Source: Streptomyces canus 299MFChir4.1 (GTDB taxonomy: Bacteria; Actinomycetota; Actinomycetes; Streptomycetales; Streptomycetaceae). Taken from it: a DNA stretch of 64,000 nt. Shown in pieces: positions 8,086 through 17,255 of the stretch (positions are counted from its first letter, which is position 1; each line of letters begins with the position of its first letter). A program made the position numbers and the translations under genes. A model generated the notes under the pieces. The model worked only from the letters and a program-made list of their open reading frames with translations. It was not told the origin of the DNA and made no database searches. The DNA lies in contig NZ_KB911591.1 in NCBI RefSeq assembly GCF_000383615.1, forward strand, positions 144,879-208,878, written 5' to 3'.

Positions 8086-8964
8086 GTGCGAAGCAGTCCG
8101 CTCGACGGCCGGACGGTGGTCGTCACCGGAGCCGCCCGCGGCCTGGGGGCGGCCCTGGCCCGGGAGTTCGCCCGGCGCGGGGCCCGGGTGGCGCTGCTGG
8201 GCCACGAGAAGGCCCTCCTGGAAGCGGTGGCCGCGTCCCTGCCGGGACCGGCCCTGGCCGTCGAGGTCGACGTCACCGACCCGGACGCGCTGGCCGCCGC
8301 GGCCGGTACCGTGCGGGGCCGCCTCGGACCCCCCTCGGCGGTGGTGGCCAACGCGGGCGTGGCCGAAGGCGGCCCGTTCCTCACCTCGCCGCCGGGTGCC
8401 TGGAGCCGCGTCGTCGACGTCAATCTCACCGGCAGTGCCCACACGGCCCGGGCGTTCTTGCCGGACCTTCTCGAGACGGCGGGGTACTTCCTCCAGATCG
8501 CCTCGCTCGCGTCGATCGGCGCGGCCCCGCTGATGAGCGCGTACTGCGCCTCCAAGGCGGGGGCCGAGGCCTTCGCGCACGCCCTGCGGGCAGAGGTGGC
8601 GCACCGGGGCGTCGGCGTGGGCATCGGCTACCTGAACTGGACGGACACCGACATGATCCGCGACGCCGACCGGCACGCCGTCCTGCGGGAACTGCGCGTC
8701 CGCATGCCCGCGCCTGCCCGCCGCGTGTATCCCGTCGAAATGGTCGCCGCCCGCCTGGTCCGGGGCCTGGAGCGGCGCCGTACGGCGCTGTACGCCCCGG
8801 CCTGGCTGCGCCTGACCCAACCGGTGCGGGCGGCCCTGCCGCCCCTGGTGCTGCGCGTTTCGCGCCGCGCGCTGCCCCGCCTGGAGGCCGAACAGTCCCT
8901 CGAGTACACGGGACCCCTCGGTGCCGGCGGCCTGGCCGACCGCGGCGCACGTCGCGAGCACTGA
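8086..8964 (+). CDS. Short-chain dehydrogenase/reductase
   Basis: A 292-residue classical SDR. The cofactor motif TGAARGLG is at residues 14-21, NAG at 89-91, and the catalytic Ser140, Tyr153 and Lys157 (YCASK) are all present. GTG at 8086 was chosen because of the near-ideal AAAGGAGG ten bases upstream; an earlier in-frame GTG at 8056 has no such site. It ends the gene run that begins at 5397 and is followed by a strong hairpin. Substrate is unknown; SDRs of this length often act on acyl or hydroxyl lipids. Confidence 0.88.
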   Translation: MRSSPLDGRTVVVTGAARGLGAALAREFARRGARVALLGHEKALLEAVAASLPGPALAVEVDVTDPDALAAAAGTVRGRLGPPSAVVANAGVAEGGPFLTSPPGAWSRVVDVNLTGSAHTARAFLPDLLETAGYFLQIASLASIGAAPLMSAYCASKAGAEAFAHALRAEVAHRGVGVGIGYLNWTDTDMIRDADRHAVLRELRVRMPAPARRVYPVEMVAARLVRGLERRRTALYAPAWLRLTQPVRAALPPLVLRVSRRALPRLEAEQSLEYTGPLGAGGLADRGARREH

Positions 8965-9037
8965 ACCGGCACGAGGCCGCGGCGAGGGCCTGGCTCCCCG
9001 TGACCGTTCGCCCGCCCGTTGCGCCGCGACGACGGTC

Positions 9038-9089
9038 TCGCCCCGGGCCCTTGGCCGACCGGGTGGTCGGTGTCCGGTGCCCGGGGCGA
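9038..9089. terminator. Long bidirectional hairpin between convergent genes
   Basis: TCGCCCCGGG (9038-9047) pairs perfectly with CCCGGGGCGA (9080-9089), and the loop holds a nested stem CCGACC/GGTCGG (9055-9060 with 9065-9070). It sits between the SDR gene (+) and the LAETG surface-protein gene (-), which end towards each other, and probably terminates both. Confidence 0.65.
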
Positions 9090-9135
9090 AACCGCCGGGT
9101 GCCTCACCGCGTGGCGGTGTCAGCGGCGGTCCTGG

Positions 9136-10188
9136 TCAGGAACGCCGTGCGCGGCGGGTGCCGTAGAGAGCGGCGGCACCGAGGGCGATCACCGCGGCCG
9201 CGCCGCCGGCTATCAGGCCGACCGGCGCGCTGGAGCCGGTCTCGGCCAGCGGCGGGGTGCTCTCGCTGGGCGAGGGCGCCGGGCCGGTGGGCGGCGTCGA
9301 CTCCATCGGAGGGACGTCCGGGGTGGTGGGCGGAGTGCTGGAGGTGGGGGGCGGGGTCGTGGGCGTGGCCGGGGGAGTGGTCTCGTCCGCGGGCGGCTGG
9401 CCGGCGGGCGGGCTGCTCGGGCTGTCCGGCGTGGACGGGGGCGTGGGGGAGTTCGGCTGGTCGGGGGTGCACGACTTGTCGCCGCCGTTCCACGCGGCGA
9501 TCAGGTGGTACGGCGTGACGACGTTGTCAGGCTGGTACGGCGCGGGTCCGTGACCCTCTCCCGACCCGCCGTCGTAGATGACGTCGTCGCCGTACAGGTC
9601 GATCTGCCCGTAGCAGTCCGGGGTCTTGACCGTGAGCTTCTGCCAGGTCTGCTTGGCCTCGTCGGCGCCGGGAAGGTCCTTGGCGCTGAGGTAGACCGCG
9701 GCGTGGTCGACGAGTGTCTGGAGACCGGAGGTGTACCAGTTGGGGCCCTCGGTGGTGTATTCGGCCAGCGAGACCGGGTACTTGCAGCCCTCGCCGACGG
9801 TCTGCCCCGGCGCCAGCCGGACCTCGACGGTGCCGGGGGCGGCGGACCACTGGTGGAAGCCGCCCTGAGAGGTCCAGTCGGCATCGACCGGCTTTCCGGC
9901 GGAGTCGACGAGACGGTACTGGACCGTGGCCGTCTGGCAGCCGCCCGCGGGGGTGGCGCTGGCGGTGGCGGCCCCGAACAGGGGAGTGGCCGTGGCGATG
10001 AAGGCGGTTGCGGCAATGGCGGCCGACGTTCTGGAGCGTGAGAGGCGCGTCAAGATATGCCCTAGCGGTTCGAGAATGTGGGAGGTGGCGGACGCGAGCA
10101 GGCGCGGCAGGCGGAGAGTGGGAAATGCAAGCCGTGGCGGAGCCACTCGTGTCACCTTGCTCACTTCAGTCACAGCGAGCGAGCGCAT
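9136..10188 (-). CDS. LAETG-anchored (sortase-dependent) surface protein
   Basis: Up to 350 residues. It has a signal peptide with hydrophobic core AAIAATAFIATATPLFG and ASA cleavage region, a globular domain of about 190 residues with several cysteines (GGCQTATVQY, GEGCKYPVSL, TPDCYGQIDLY, GDKSCTP), and a Pro/Thr/Ser-rich stalk. It ends in the sorting signal LAETG, a hydrophobic helix and the RRARRS tail. Such proteins are fixed to the cell wall by sortase E-type enzymes that recognise LAxTG. The start is uncertain: the ATG at 10188 gives a long N-region, while a TTG at 10053 (LTRLSRSRTSA) would give a normal-length signal peptide. No sortase gene is adjacent. Confidence 0.82.
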   Translation of the reverse strand: MRSLAVTEVSKVTRVAPPRLAFPTLRLPRLLASATSHILEPLGHILTRLSRSRTSAAIAATAFIATATPLFGAATASATPAGGCQTATVQYRLVDSAGKPVDADWTSQGGFHQWSAAPGTVEVRLAPGQTVGEGCKYPVSLAEYTTEGPNWYTSGLQTLVDHAAVYLSAKDLPGADEAKQTWQKLTVKTPDCYGQIDLYGDDVIYDGGSGEGHGPAPYQPDNVVTPYHLIAAWNGGDKSCTPDQPNSPTPPSTPDSPSSPPAGQPPADETTPPATPTTPPPTSSTPPTTPDVPPMESTPPTGPAPSPSESTPPLAETGSSAPVGLIAGGAAAVIALGAAALYGTRRARRS

Positions 10189-10354
10189 TCTTGTCCCACT
10201 TCACAACCGCCGTCAATCTTTCACGAGTTGGGCACGCAACGGCGTCCTGGCTTGCGTGTTCTGCCCTGATATCACGTGGAGGATCGGCCGGGGTCGCCCT
10301 CGGTCACGCCGTACGACCCGATGGGACAAGGCCGCCTCCGGAGGAGACGAACAG

Positions 10355-11371
10355 ATGAGAATCGTCGTGACGGGTGCGTCCGGGTTCCTCGGGCGACTGC
10401 TGGCCGACGCCTTGCTGCGGGCGGGGGCCTTCGACGGTGCGCCGATCAGCCGTCTGGTGCTGGTCGACCGCGTGGCGCCGCCCGACGAGCCGCACGGTGC
10501 GGGGACGCCGGTCCAGGTGGTGCACGGGGAACTGCTCGAGCACCTGGACGCGGTCTTCGCCGAGCCGGTGGACGTGCTCTTCCATCTCGCCGCCGCGGTG
10601 TCGGCCGAGTGCGAGGCCGACTTCGACCTCGGGATGCGCGCCAACGTGGACGTCACGCGCGCACTGCTGGAGGCGGCGCGGGCGCAGTCCGGGTCGGGCG
10701 GGCCGGTGGTGCGGATGCTGTTCGCCGGCAGTGTCGCCGTCTACGGCTCCGACCCGGCCGTGCCGCTGCCGACGGCGGTCAGCGAGACGACGCCGGCGGT
10801 CCCGCGGTCGAGTTACGGCACCCAGAAGCTGATGTGCGAGCAGCTGATCGCGGACTGCACCCGACGCGGCTTCGTCGACGGGCGGGTCGCCCGGCTGATG
10901 ACGGTGGCGGTACGTCCGGGAAAGCCCAACGCGGCCGCCTCCGGCTTCCTGTCCGGCATCGTCCGCGAACCGCTCGCGGGCCTGCCCGCTGTCTGCCCGG
11001 TCGATCCCGCTCTGGAAGTGGCCCTGTCCTCACCCCGGCGCACCCTGGCGGGAATCCTCCGTGTCGCCGAGGCCGAACGCGGCACCGGGCCGGGCCGTCT
11101 GGAGGGCCCGCTGCCGGTCAATCTGCCCGGCCTGACCGTCTCGGTCGCCGACATGCTCGCTACCCTCCGAGAGGTGGCGGGTGACACGGTCGCCGACCGG
11201 GTCACCCTCGCTCCCGACCCGGCGGTCGAGGCGATCGTCGGCTCATGGCCGGCCGTCTTCGACCACCGTCGCGCCGCCGCACTGGGACTCGTCCCTGACC
11301 CGAGCTTCCGGTCGGTGCTCGTGGACTACCTCACCGATCACCCCGACGCCGTCGCCGCCCCGATCCACTGA
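10355..11371 (+). CDS. denD: NAD-dependent D-erythronate dehydrogenase-like epimerase
   Basis: A 338-residue extended SDR. The glycine motif TGASGFLG is at residues 6-13, and Ser126, Tyr154 and Lys158 form the catalytic set. The C-terminal pattern LPGLTVSVADMLATLREVAG followed by WPAVFDHRRAAALG matches what I know of DenD, which oxidises D-erythronate to 2-keto-D-erythronate. ATG at 10355 follows GGAGGAG. The usual companions (DenK-type kinase, isomerase) are not adjacent, so the pathway is either elsewhere or the substrate differs. It diverges from the surface-protein gene and converges on the crt left arm. Confidence 0.75.
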   Translation: MRIVVTGASGFLGRLLADALLRAGAFDGAPISRLVLVDRVAPPDEPHGAGTPVQVVHGELLEHLDAVFAEPVDVLFHLAAAVSAECEADFDLGMRANVDVTRALLEAARAQSGSGGPVVRMLFAGSVAVYGSDPAVPLPTAVSETTPAVPRSSYGTQKLMCEQLIADCTRRGFVDGRVARLMTVAVRPGKPNAAASGFLSGIVREPLAGLPAVCPVDPALEVALSSPRRTLAGILRVAEAERGTGPGRLEGPLPVNLPGLTVSVADMLATLREVAGDTVADRVTLAPDPAVEAIVGSWPAVFDHRRAAALGLVPDPSFRSVLVDYLTDHPDAVAAPIH

Positions 11372-11407
11372 ACCGCGCCACCCGGTCCTGCGCGTCCGGG
11401 GGGTCGG

Positions 11408-12445
11408 TCAGCCGGGGAAGCGTCCCGTGGACCGCAGCAGCCAGCGGCGTTCGGCGTAGGCCAGGTCGTCGCGCCACAGCCGCGCCGCCCCCGCCGCCAT
11501 CAGGCGGCGCACCACGGGGGCCGCAGCGCGGGCCGCGGCGAAGCCGGGACGCGCGGAGGAGGCCACGACCGCCTCGACGACGGCAGTGCGCGGCCGGCCC
11601 AGCTCGTCCGGACCGAGCGGGGTCGCGTGCGTCTCGACCACGGAGCCCCGGCCCTCGCCCTCGGTGATGCGCATGAGCACCGTCCGCGGTCCGGGCGTGG
11701 TGAAGACGGCCCGCACCGGTACGACGAACCGCCCGGCGACCTTGAAGGAGACGTCCACGGTGAACCCGTCCTCGCCCGCCCCCTCCGCGTCGGGCTCCGC
11801 GTCGGGTTCCGCGTCGGGAGTGCCGACGACGGTCAGGTCGACGAAGGAGTACGGGTGGAACCAGGCCCCGTGCCAGGGGTCCAGCCGGTTCGCCACCACG
11901 TCCTCCGGCTCGCAGATCCCCACCCCGGTGCAGACGGCGGCGACGGAGCGCGACAACTGCGGCCGGGGCGGGACGACCGGTGCCGGTGTCGGCGGTTCAC
12001 CGCCCACCTGGTCCAGGCGGACCCACATCAGCACGCCGTCGTCGTGCACGGGCAGCGGCTCCCAGCCGGCGAACGGCCCGCCGTCCAGAGCCAGTCCGTG
12101 CCAGTGGCAGACGAGTGTCCCGCAGCGCACCGGACTCTCGGCGAGCGGTGCTCCCAGGTGCGGGCAGCTGCCGGGGCCCGCCACCGGCCGCCCGTCGGCG
12201 GTGCGCCACACCACCAGTTCCTGCCCCGCCACCGTCGCGGACAGTGACCGGTCGGCGCGAACGTCCCGGCTCGCACCGACGACGTACCAATTGCCGGACG
12301 GGCGGGCCTGGGCCCGTTTCAGCGCCTCGGCGATCAGAGCGGGCCGGGCCTGCCGCCATGTCGGTCGCTGCTTGTCCCACCGCACCGGGCGGTGCCGCAG
12401 GGAAAGCGGGTAGCGGGCACGGCCCGCAGGTCGCCACGGCTTCAT
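11408..12445 (-). CDS. crtV: Rieske [2Fe-2S] protein of the carotenoid operon (crtV position)
   Basis: A 345-residue protein with a Rieske domain: Cys94-Pro-His96 and Cys113-x2-His116 ligate a 2Fe-2S cluster. The rest, a long C-terminal beta-rich part, fits the DUF5914 family. It is the last gene of the crtE-crtI-crtB-x operon, sharing ATGA with the end of crtB, and so holds the position called crtV in S. griseus and S. coelicolor. The symbol is given by position; the reaction is not established, and an oxygenase or electron-transfer role in carotenoid tailoring is inference. The acidic repeat PDAEPDAEPDAE near residue 210 comes from a short in-frame DNA repeat. Confidence 0.78.
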   Translation of the reverse strand: MKPWRPAGRARYPLSLRHRPVRWDKQRPTWRQARPALIAEALKRAQARPSGNWYVVGASRDVRADRSLSATVAGQELVVWRTADGRPVAGPGSCPHLGAPLAESPVRCGTLVCHWHGLALDGGPFAGWEPLPVHDDGVLMWVRLDQVGGEPPTPAPVVPPRPQLSRSVAAVCTGVGICEPEDVVANRLDPWHGAWFHPYSFVDLTVVGTPDAEPDAEPDAEGAGEDGFTVDVSFKVAGRFVVPVRAVFTTPGPRTVLMRITEGEGRGSVVETHATPLGPDELGRPRTAVVEAVVASSARPGFAAARAAAPVVRRLMAAGAARLWRDDLAYAERRWLLRSTGRFPG

Positions 12446-13449
12446 GCGATCCTCCGCAGGGGTGATGACGTGTCAGTGACCGGGCCCGGCGAGGGGGCTG
12501 CCCGGTCGTCGGCCGTCCCGTGTAGCAGCCGTGCCGCGCCCACCCGGACCAGGCCGTCGAGGGCCACGACGGCACGGCGATGTCCCGGGACCACGGCTCG
12601 GCGCTGCACCGAGCGGTACCCGTCGGCGGCGACCGCGTCCAGGATCGCGCCGTACAGGACGAACGCGGTGCGGATGCACGGGCGCGAGACCGGGTCGAGC
12701 ATGGCCAGCCCCGGGGCGGCCTCACGGTAGAGCGCGCGCGTCAGCCGCTCGAACTCCCGCAGGGCCGCGGTGATCCGGCGGTCGGGGCGTCCGGTGTCCC
12801 GGCTCCAGCGCAGCAACCGCCGGTCGACGCCGTGTGCGGCCAGCAGGTCGGCGGGCAGATAGACACGGCCGCGGTCGAGGTCCTCGCCCACGTCCCGCAG
12901 GAAGTTGGTCAGCTGGAACGCCACACCCAGGGCCGCCGCGTGCGGTGCGGCCTCCTCGCGCGGGACGACCGTGCCGAGCACCGGCAGCATCTGCAGGCCG
13001 ATCACCTCCGCCGAACCGTAGGTGTACGTGCGCAGGTCGGCGTAGGTGGCATAGCCCGTGATGTCGAGGTCGGCGCGCATCGCGGTCATGAAGTCGATGA
13101 AGTGGCGGTGGTCGATGGCGTAGCGCAGCGCGGTGTCGGCCAGGGCGCGGACGACCGGTTCGGCGCTGTCGCCGGTGCGCAGTCCCGCCTCCAACTGGTG
13201 CTGGAGCAGGGTCAGTTGTTCGGCCCGCTCGGCGGTGGTGGTCGTACCGTCGAGCGTGTCGACGATGTCGTCGGCCCAGCGGGCGAACCCGTACAGGGCG
13301 TGCACGGCCGGGCGGCGGGCCACCGGGAGGAGTCGGGTGGCGAGGAAGTACGTCTTTCCGTGCCGGGCGTTCAGCCGCCGGCACCGGGTGTACGCCTGCC
13401 GCAGCGCCGGATCGGTGACGCCGGCCGCGTCGAGTTCACGGTCGGTCAC
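12442..13449 (-). CDS. crtB: Phytoene synthase
   Basis: A 335-residue trans-isoprenyl diphosphate synthase that joins two geranylgeranyl diphosphates head to head to give phytoene, the first carotenoid. Both Mg-binding aspartate motifs are present: DDIVD at residues 60-64 and the DVGEDLDRGR segment in the middle. The GTG start at 13449 shares GTGA with the crtI stop, and the stop shares ATGA with the Rieske gene. The frame is open further upstream, but the overlap and homology to the usual N-terminus set this start. Confidence 0.92.
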   Translation of the reverse strand: MTDRELDAAGVTDPALRQAYTRCRRLNARHGKTYFLATRLLPVARRPAVHALYGFARWADDIVDTLDGTTTTAERAEQLTLLQHQLEAGLRTGDSAEPVVRALADTALRYAIDHRHFIDFMTAMRADLDITGYATYADLRTYTYGSAEVIGLQMLPVLGTVVPREEAAPHAAALGVAFQLTNFLRDVGEDLDRGRVYLPADLLAAHGVDRRLLRWSRDTGRPDRRITAALREFERLTRALYREAAPGLAMLDPVSRPCIRTAFVLYGAILDAVAADGYRSVQRRAVVPGHRRAVVALDGLVRVGAARLLHGTADDRAAPSPGPVTDTSSPLRRIA

Positions 13450-14975
13450 ACCGGCCTCCGTTCCCGGGATGCATGTGCAGCTACGCGGGGCCGGGCCCCG
13501 CCGGTGATGCGGGCCGCGGCGAGCTTGCCCGACAGCAGGACGGTCGGCACGCCGACGCCGGGGGTGGTGCCGCAGCCGGCGAGCACGGCGTTGACCGTGC
13601 CGCGCACCAGGTTGCGCGGCCGGAACGGCCCGGTCTGCGCGAAGGTGTGGGCGGCGGAGAAGGGCGAGCCGGCCGCATGTCCCTGGGCCTGCCAGTCGGC
13701 CGGAGTGACCAGGCACTCCTCCTCGACGGCGGCGGCGAGACCGTCCAGGCCGCGCCGCTCCAGTTCCGTGAGCAGGCTGTCGCGGTAGCGCGGGCCCAGT
13801 TCGCCCCAGGCGGCCGCGTCCGGGCCGAGGGAGGTGTTCGGGCAGGGGGCGAGGATGTAGTGCAGGTGACGTCCGGGCGGGGCGAGGCCCGGATCGGTGG
13901 CGGTGGGGCGCGTGATGAGGAGGGACGGGTCGCTCATCAGGCGGCCGCTCTCGGTGAGTTCGCGGAACGTCCGCCGCCATGCCGCGCCGAACGAGAGGGT
14001 GTGGTGGGCCAGCCCGGGCCAGGTGCGGTCGGTGCCGACGTGCAGGATCACGGCGGACGGCGAGAACCGCAGACCCAGCGGCCGCCTCGGGGCGCGGCCC
14101 AGCAGCCGGTAGGTGACGGGCAGGTCGGGGGTGAGGACGACGGCGTCGCAGGCGATCCGGCCGGCGTCGGTGACCACGGCCGTGATCCGTTCCCCGGAGC
14201 GTTCCAGGCGCGTGACCGGCTGCCCGAAGCGCAGGTCGGCCCCCGCGTCCGCGGCGGCGTCCGCCATCGCCCGGGGCAGGGCGTGCATGCCGCCGCGCGG
14301 GAACCAGACGCCCGCCACCGTGTCCATGTACGCGATGACGGCGTACGCGGCCAGGGCACGTTCCGGTGCCACACCCGCGTACAGGGACTGGAAGGAGAAG
14401 ACGCGCCGCAGCCGCTCGTCGTGCAGGAACCGTCCGATGCGCGCGTCCAGACGCCCGAACCCGCCGAGGGCGGCCAGGCGGGCGAGGTCGGGATGGAAAA
14501 GCTGCAGGGGTGAGTCGAAGGCGGCGTCGATGAAGCGCCGCATCTGCACCCGGTAGAGCCGCTCCAGCCAGGCGCGCAGCCGACGGTATCCGGCCGCCTC
14601 GTGGGCCCCGGCGAAGCGCTCGATCTCCGCCTCCATCGCCTCGGCGCCGGTGTGGACGTCCAGGGAGCTGCCGTCGGCGAACCGCGCCCGGTAGGCCGGG
14701 TGCAGCGGCACCAGCTCGACCCGGGCGTCCAGGCTGTCACCCACGGCGGCGAACGCCTCGTCCGCCAGGTGGGGCATGGTCAGGACCGTGGGCCCGGTGT
14801 CGAGGTGGTAGCCGCCGCGGACCGTCCGCCCGGCACGTCCGCCGGGAGACGCCTCGCGCTCCACCACGGTCACCCGGCGTCCGGCGCCGAGCAGGTGCAG
14901 GGCGGCCGCCAGTCCGGACAGGCCGGCGCCGACGACCACCACATGATCGGTGCGCCCGGGAACGGTACGGGTCAT
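13446..14975 (-). CDS. crtI: Phytoene desaturase (lycopene-forming)
   Basis: A 509-residue FAD enzyme that introduces the double bonds turning phytoene into lycopene. The N-terminal FAD motif HVVVVGAGLSGLAAALHLL and the acidic segment VEREASPGGRAGRTVRGGY are typical, as is the C-terminal TVNAVLAGCGTTPGVGVPTVLLSG. ATG at 14973-14975 overlaps the crtE stop (ATGA), so translation is coupled. Length and order match bacterial CrtI. Confidence 0.93.
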   Translation of the reverse strand: MTRTVPGRTDHVVVVGAGLSGLAAALHLLGAGRRVTVVEREASPGGRAGRTVRGGYHLDTGPTVLTMPHLADEAFAAVGDSLDARVELVPLHPAYRARFADGSSLDVHTGAEAMEAEIERFAGAHEAAGYRRLRAWLERLYRVQMRRFIDAAFDSPLQLFHPDLARLAALGGFGRLDARIGRFLHDERLRRVFSFQSLYAGVAPERALAAYAVIAYMDTVAGVWFPRGGMHALPRAMADAAADAGADLRFGQPVTRLERSGERITAVVTDAGRIACDAVVLTPDLPVTYRLLGRAPRRPLGLRFSPSAVILHVGTDRTWPGLAHHTLSFGAAWRRTFRELTESGRLMSDPSLLITRPTATDPGLAPPGRHLHYILAPCPNTSLGPDAAAWGELGPRYRDSLLTELERRGLDGLAAAVEEECLVTPADWQAQGHAAGSPFSAAHTFAQTGPFRPRNLVRGTVNAVLAGCGTTPGVGVPTVLLSGKLAAARITGGARPRVAAHASRERRPV

Positions 14976-16285
14976 CGGCCGGCCCCCTCGTCGGCGGTCG
15001 GTACGGCCCGGGAGACGGGAGCGGCGTCGGAGGCCACGCCGCTCGCGGAGCGCAGCAGCATGCGCAACTGCCTTGTGGGCTCGGGTTCGAGGGCCGCCGT
15101 GTCCAGGTGGCGCAGTCCCTGGACCACCAGCCGGTGGATCTTCTCCTCCACGGTGTCGCGCGCGCCGGTGGACACGAACACCTCGCGCACCGCGGCGACT
15201 TCGGCGTCGGAGGCGTCCGTACGGCCGAGTGTGTCGCGCAACAGGTCCTGGGCGCGTAGGTCGCCCGAGGCGTCCGCCCGCGCCTGTGCGACGGCGGCGA
15301 GGTAGGTGGGTTTGCCGCCGCGGATGTCGCCGCCCGCGGGCTTGCCGGTGTCGCGCGGGTCCCCGAAGGCGTCGAGGAGGTCGTCGCGCAGCTGGAAGGC
15401 CAGCCCGACGCAGCCGCCCGCCGAGCACAGGGCCCGGATGGCGGCCGGCCCGGCGTCGGCCAGCACCGCCCCCAGCGCGAGCGGCCGTTCCACGGAGTAC
15501 CGGGCGCTCTTGAGGCGGGCGGCGCGGATCGCCCGGGCCGGAGAACGCGCCGAGGTGGCCGCACCCTGCACGTCCAGGTACTGCCCGGCCACCATCTCCG
15601 TGCGCAGGGCACTCCACAGGTCCCGGACCCGCCGCGCGGTGGGACGTGGCATCTCGGTGTCCGCCACCACGTCGTCCGCCCAGGCCAGGGCCAGGTCACC
15701 GGCGAGGATCGCGGCGGCCTCCCCGAGGTGCCCGCCGCGCCGCGGGTCGCACGCACCCGCGTACTGGGCCGCCACGTCGACGTGCAACGACGGCCGTCCG
15801 CGGCGCAGTAGCGCCCCGTCCATCACGTCGTCATGGACCAGGGCACAGGTCTGGATGAGCTCCAGGGCGGCTCCGATCCGCAGCGCGGCGTGCGTTCGCC
15901 AGGGCTCGGCGCCGCCGCAGGCCCGCAGCGCCCACCACACGAAGCGGGAGCGGCCGAGGCCGCCGCCGCCCCGCGTGAAGCCGGCGACCCGTGCGGCCAG
16001 GTCCTCGGCGAAGAGCGGGTCGACGGTCTCGGCCGCGGCCAGGTGCTGGTCGAGCAGGTCGCCGAGCACGGTGCGCACGGCGTGGGTCACGTCCGCGTCC
16101 ACGGCGCGCGGATCGTCGCCGTACGCCGAACGGGTGCCCGGCGGGGAGGCGCGTTGATGGTCGCCCCGGCCGTGGTCCGTCCCCTCGGCCGCCCGGCGGG
16201 CGGGAGCGGGGGAGACCTGCTCGGCGGTCGGGTGCGCGCACGGACTCCGGTCCGCGCGGTGGTCCTTTGCCACGGTGGAGCTCAT
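14972..16285 (-). CDS. crtE: Geranylgeranyl diphosphate synthase
   Basis: A 437-residue all-alpha prenyl transferase. The first aspartate-rich motif DDVMD is at residues 152-156 and the second, DDLLD, at 301-305. It supplies the C20 precursor for phytoene. The ATG at 16285 follows GAGGGG; another ATG upstream at 16333 is in frame but lacks a good ribosome site. An unusual feature is the N-terminal extension of roughly 60 low-complexity polar residues before the catalytic domain. First gene of the left crt arm, divergent from the ECF sigma gene. Confidence 0.92.
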   Translation of the reverse strand: MSSTVAKDHRADRSPCAHPTAEQVSPAPARRAAEGTDHGRGDHQRASPPGTRSAYGDDPRAVDADVTHAVRTVLGDLLDQHLAAAETVDPLFAEDLAARVAGFTRGGGGLGRSRFVWWALRACGGAEPWRTHAALRIGAALELIQTCALVHDDVMDGALLRRGRPSLHVDVAAQYAGACDPRRGGHLGEAAAILAGDLALAWADDVVADTEMPRPTARRVRDLWSALRTEMVAGQYLDVQGAATSARSPARAIRAARLKSARYSVERPLALGAVLADAGPAAIRALCSAGGCVGLAFQLRDDLLDAFGDPRDTGKPAGGDIRGGKPTYLAAVAQARADASGDLRAQDLLRDTLGRTDASDAEVAAVREVFVSTGARDTVEEKIHRLVVQGLRHLDTAALEPEPTRQLRMLLRSASGVASDAAPVSRAVPTADEGAGR

Positions 16286-16426
16286 GCCGGTTCCCCTCGT
16301 CGAGGTCCTCGTGATCAGAACTGGTGTCGTCATGACCGGTTCGCCTCGGGTGGCGGAGACGGATGCGGGGCGGCACGGTGAGGAATGGATCCCGCGGGTG
16401 CGTGTCCCACCCCTCCTGGGTCAATT

Positions 16427-16448
16427 CGATGCGAAGTCGATGCAAGTT
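16427..16448. repeat. 11-bp direct repeat in the crt divergent promoter
   Basis: CGATGCGAAGT (16427-16437) is followed directly by CGATGCAAGTT (16438-16448) in the 242-bp region between crtE (-) and the ECF sigma gene (+). Adjacent direct repeats one helical turn long in a divergent promoter could bind a regulator. The carotenoid genes of several streptomycetes are light-controlled through LitR and an ECF factor; no LitR gene is seen here. Functional reading is inference. Confidence 0.35.
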
Positions 16449-16527
16449 GCCACCCCTGCGTGGAATCCGCACGGTGGAAGGGCTGCGGTCGCTCTCGGCG
16501 ACCACCAGGCTCAGCGGAGGAGTGACG

Positions 16528-17115
16528 ATGACGACCGCACCGCGAACCGGCGGAGACATCGACGACAGGGATCTCGTGGCCGGGTTCCTCAAGGGGGACG
16601 AGGCCTGCCTCACGGCCGTTCACCATCGGTGGGGTCCGCTCGTGCACGCCCTCGCCAGGCGCTCCCTCGGGGACGCGAGGGAAGCGGAGGACATCACCCA
16701 GCTGGTGTTCCTCGCCGCGTGGCGGGGCCGCGCCGGATTCACCCCGGACCGCGGCACCCTGCCCGGCTGGCTCACGGGCATCGCCCGCCGGAAGATCGCC
16801 GACGCGCTCGCCGCCCGCACCCGGCGCAACGAACTCGTCGCCGCCGCGGGCGCCCAGTTGCTCCTGCGGGCCGAGGACGAGGCCGCGCTGCCGGAGGCCG
16901 CCCTCGACCGTGTCCTGCTCGCCGACGAGATGTCTCAGCTTCCGGCACCGCAGCGCCGGGTGCTCAACCTCGCCTTCTACGACGACCTCACCCAGACCCA
17001 GATCGCCGAACTCACCGGCTGGCCGCTGGGCACGGTCAAGAGCCACGCGCGCCGGGGCCTGCGCCGCCTCGCCGGCCGGCTCCGCCAGGACGATCTGGTC
17101 GAGTGCGCCGCGTGA
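16528..17115 (+). CDS. ECF sigma factor of the carotenoid cluster
   Basis: A 195-residue extracytoplasmic-function sigma factor. Region 2 covers about residues 20-95 (HRWGPLVHALARRSLGDAREAEDITQLVFLAAWRG) and region 4 about 135-190 (LPAPQRRVLNLAFYDDLTQTQIAELTGWPLGTVKSHARRGLRRL). ATG at 16528 follows GGAGGAG; in-frame codons further upstream have no ribosome site. Lying between the two crt arms it is the obvious candidate to switch on the cluster, like LitS in S. coelicolor, but no anti-sigma gene is next to it. The chain ends Cys-Ala-Ala. Confidence 0.87.
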   Translation: MTTAPRTGGDIDDRDLVAGFLKGDEACLTAVHHRWGPLVHALARRSLGDAREAEDITQLVFLAAWRGRAGFTPDRGTLPGWLTGIARRKIADALAARTRRNELVAAAGAQLLLRAEDEAALPEAALDRVLLADEMSQLPAPQRRVLNLAFYDDLTQTQIAELTGWPLGTVKSHARRGLRRLAGRLRQDDLVECAA

Positions 17116-17255
17116 GCAACGCGGAACCGATGCACATCGTCATCGCGACCGGCGCCACCCGCGGCACCGAGCAGGTGACATCCGCATCCGGACGGGTACT
17201 GCGACCGGAGTGTCGCCGCAGGGCACGGCGAAGGCGCGGAGGGAGTGACCCGGAC

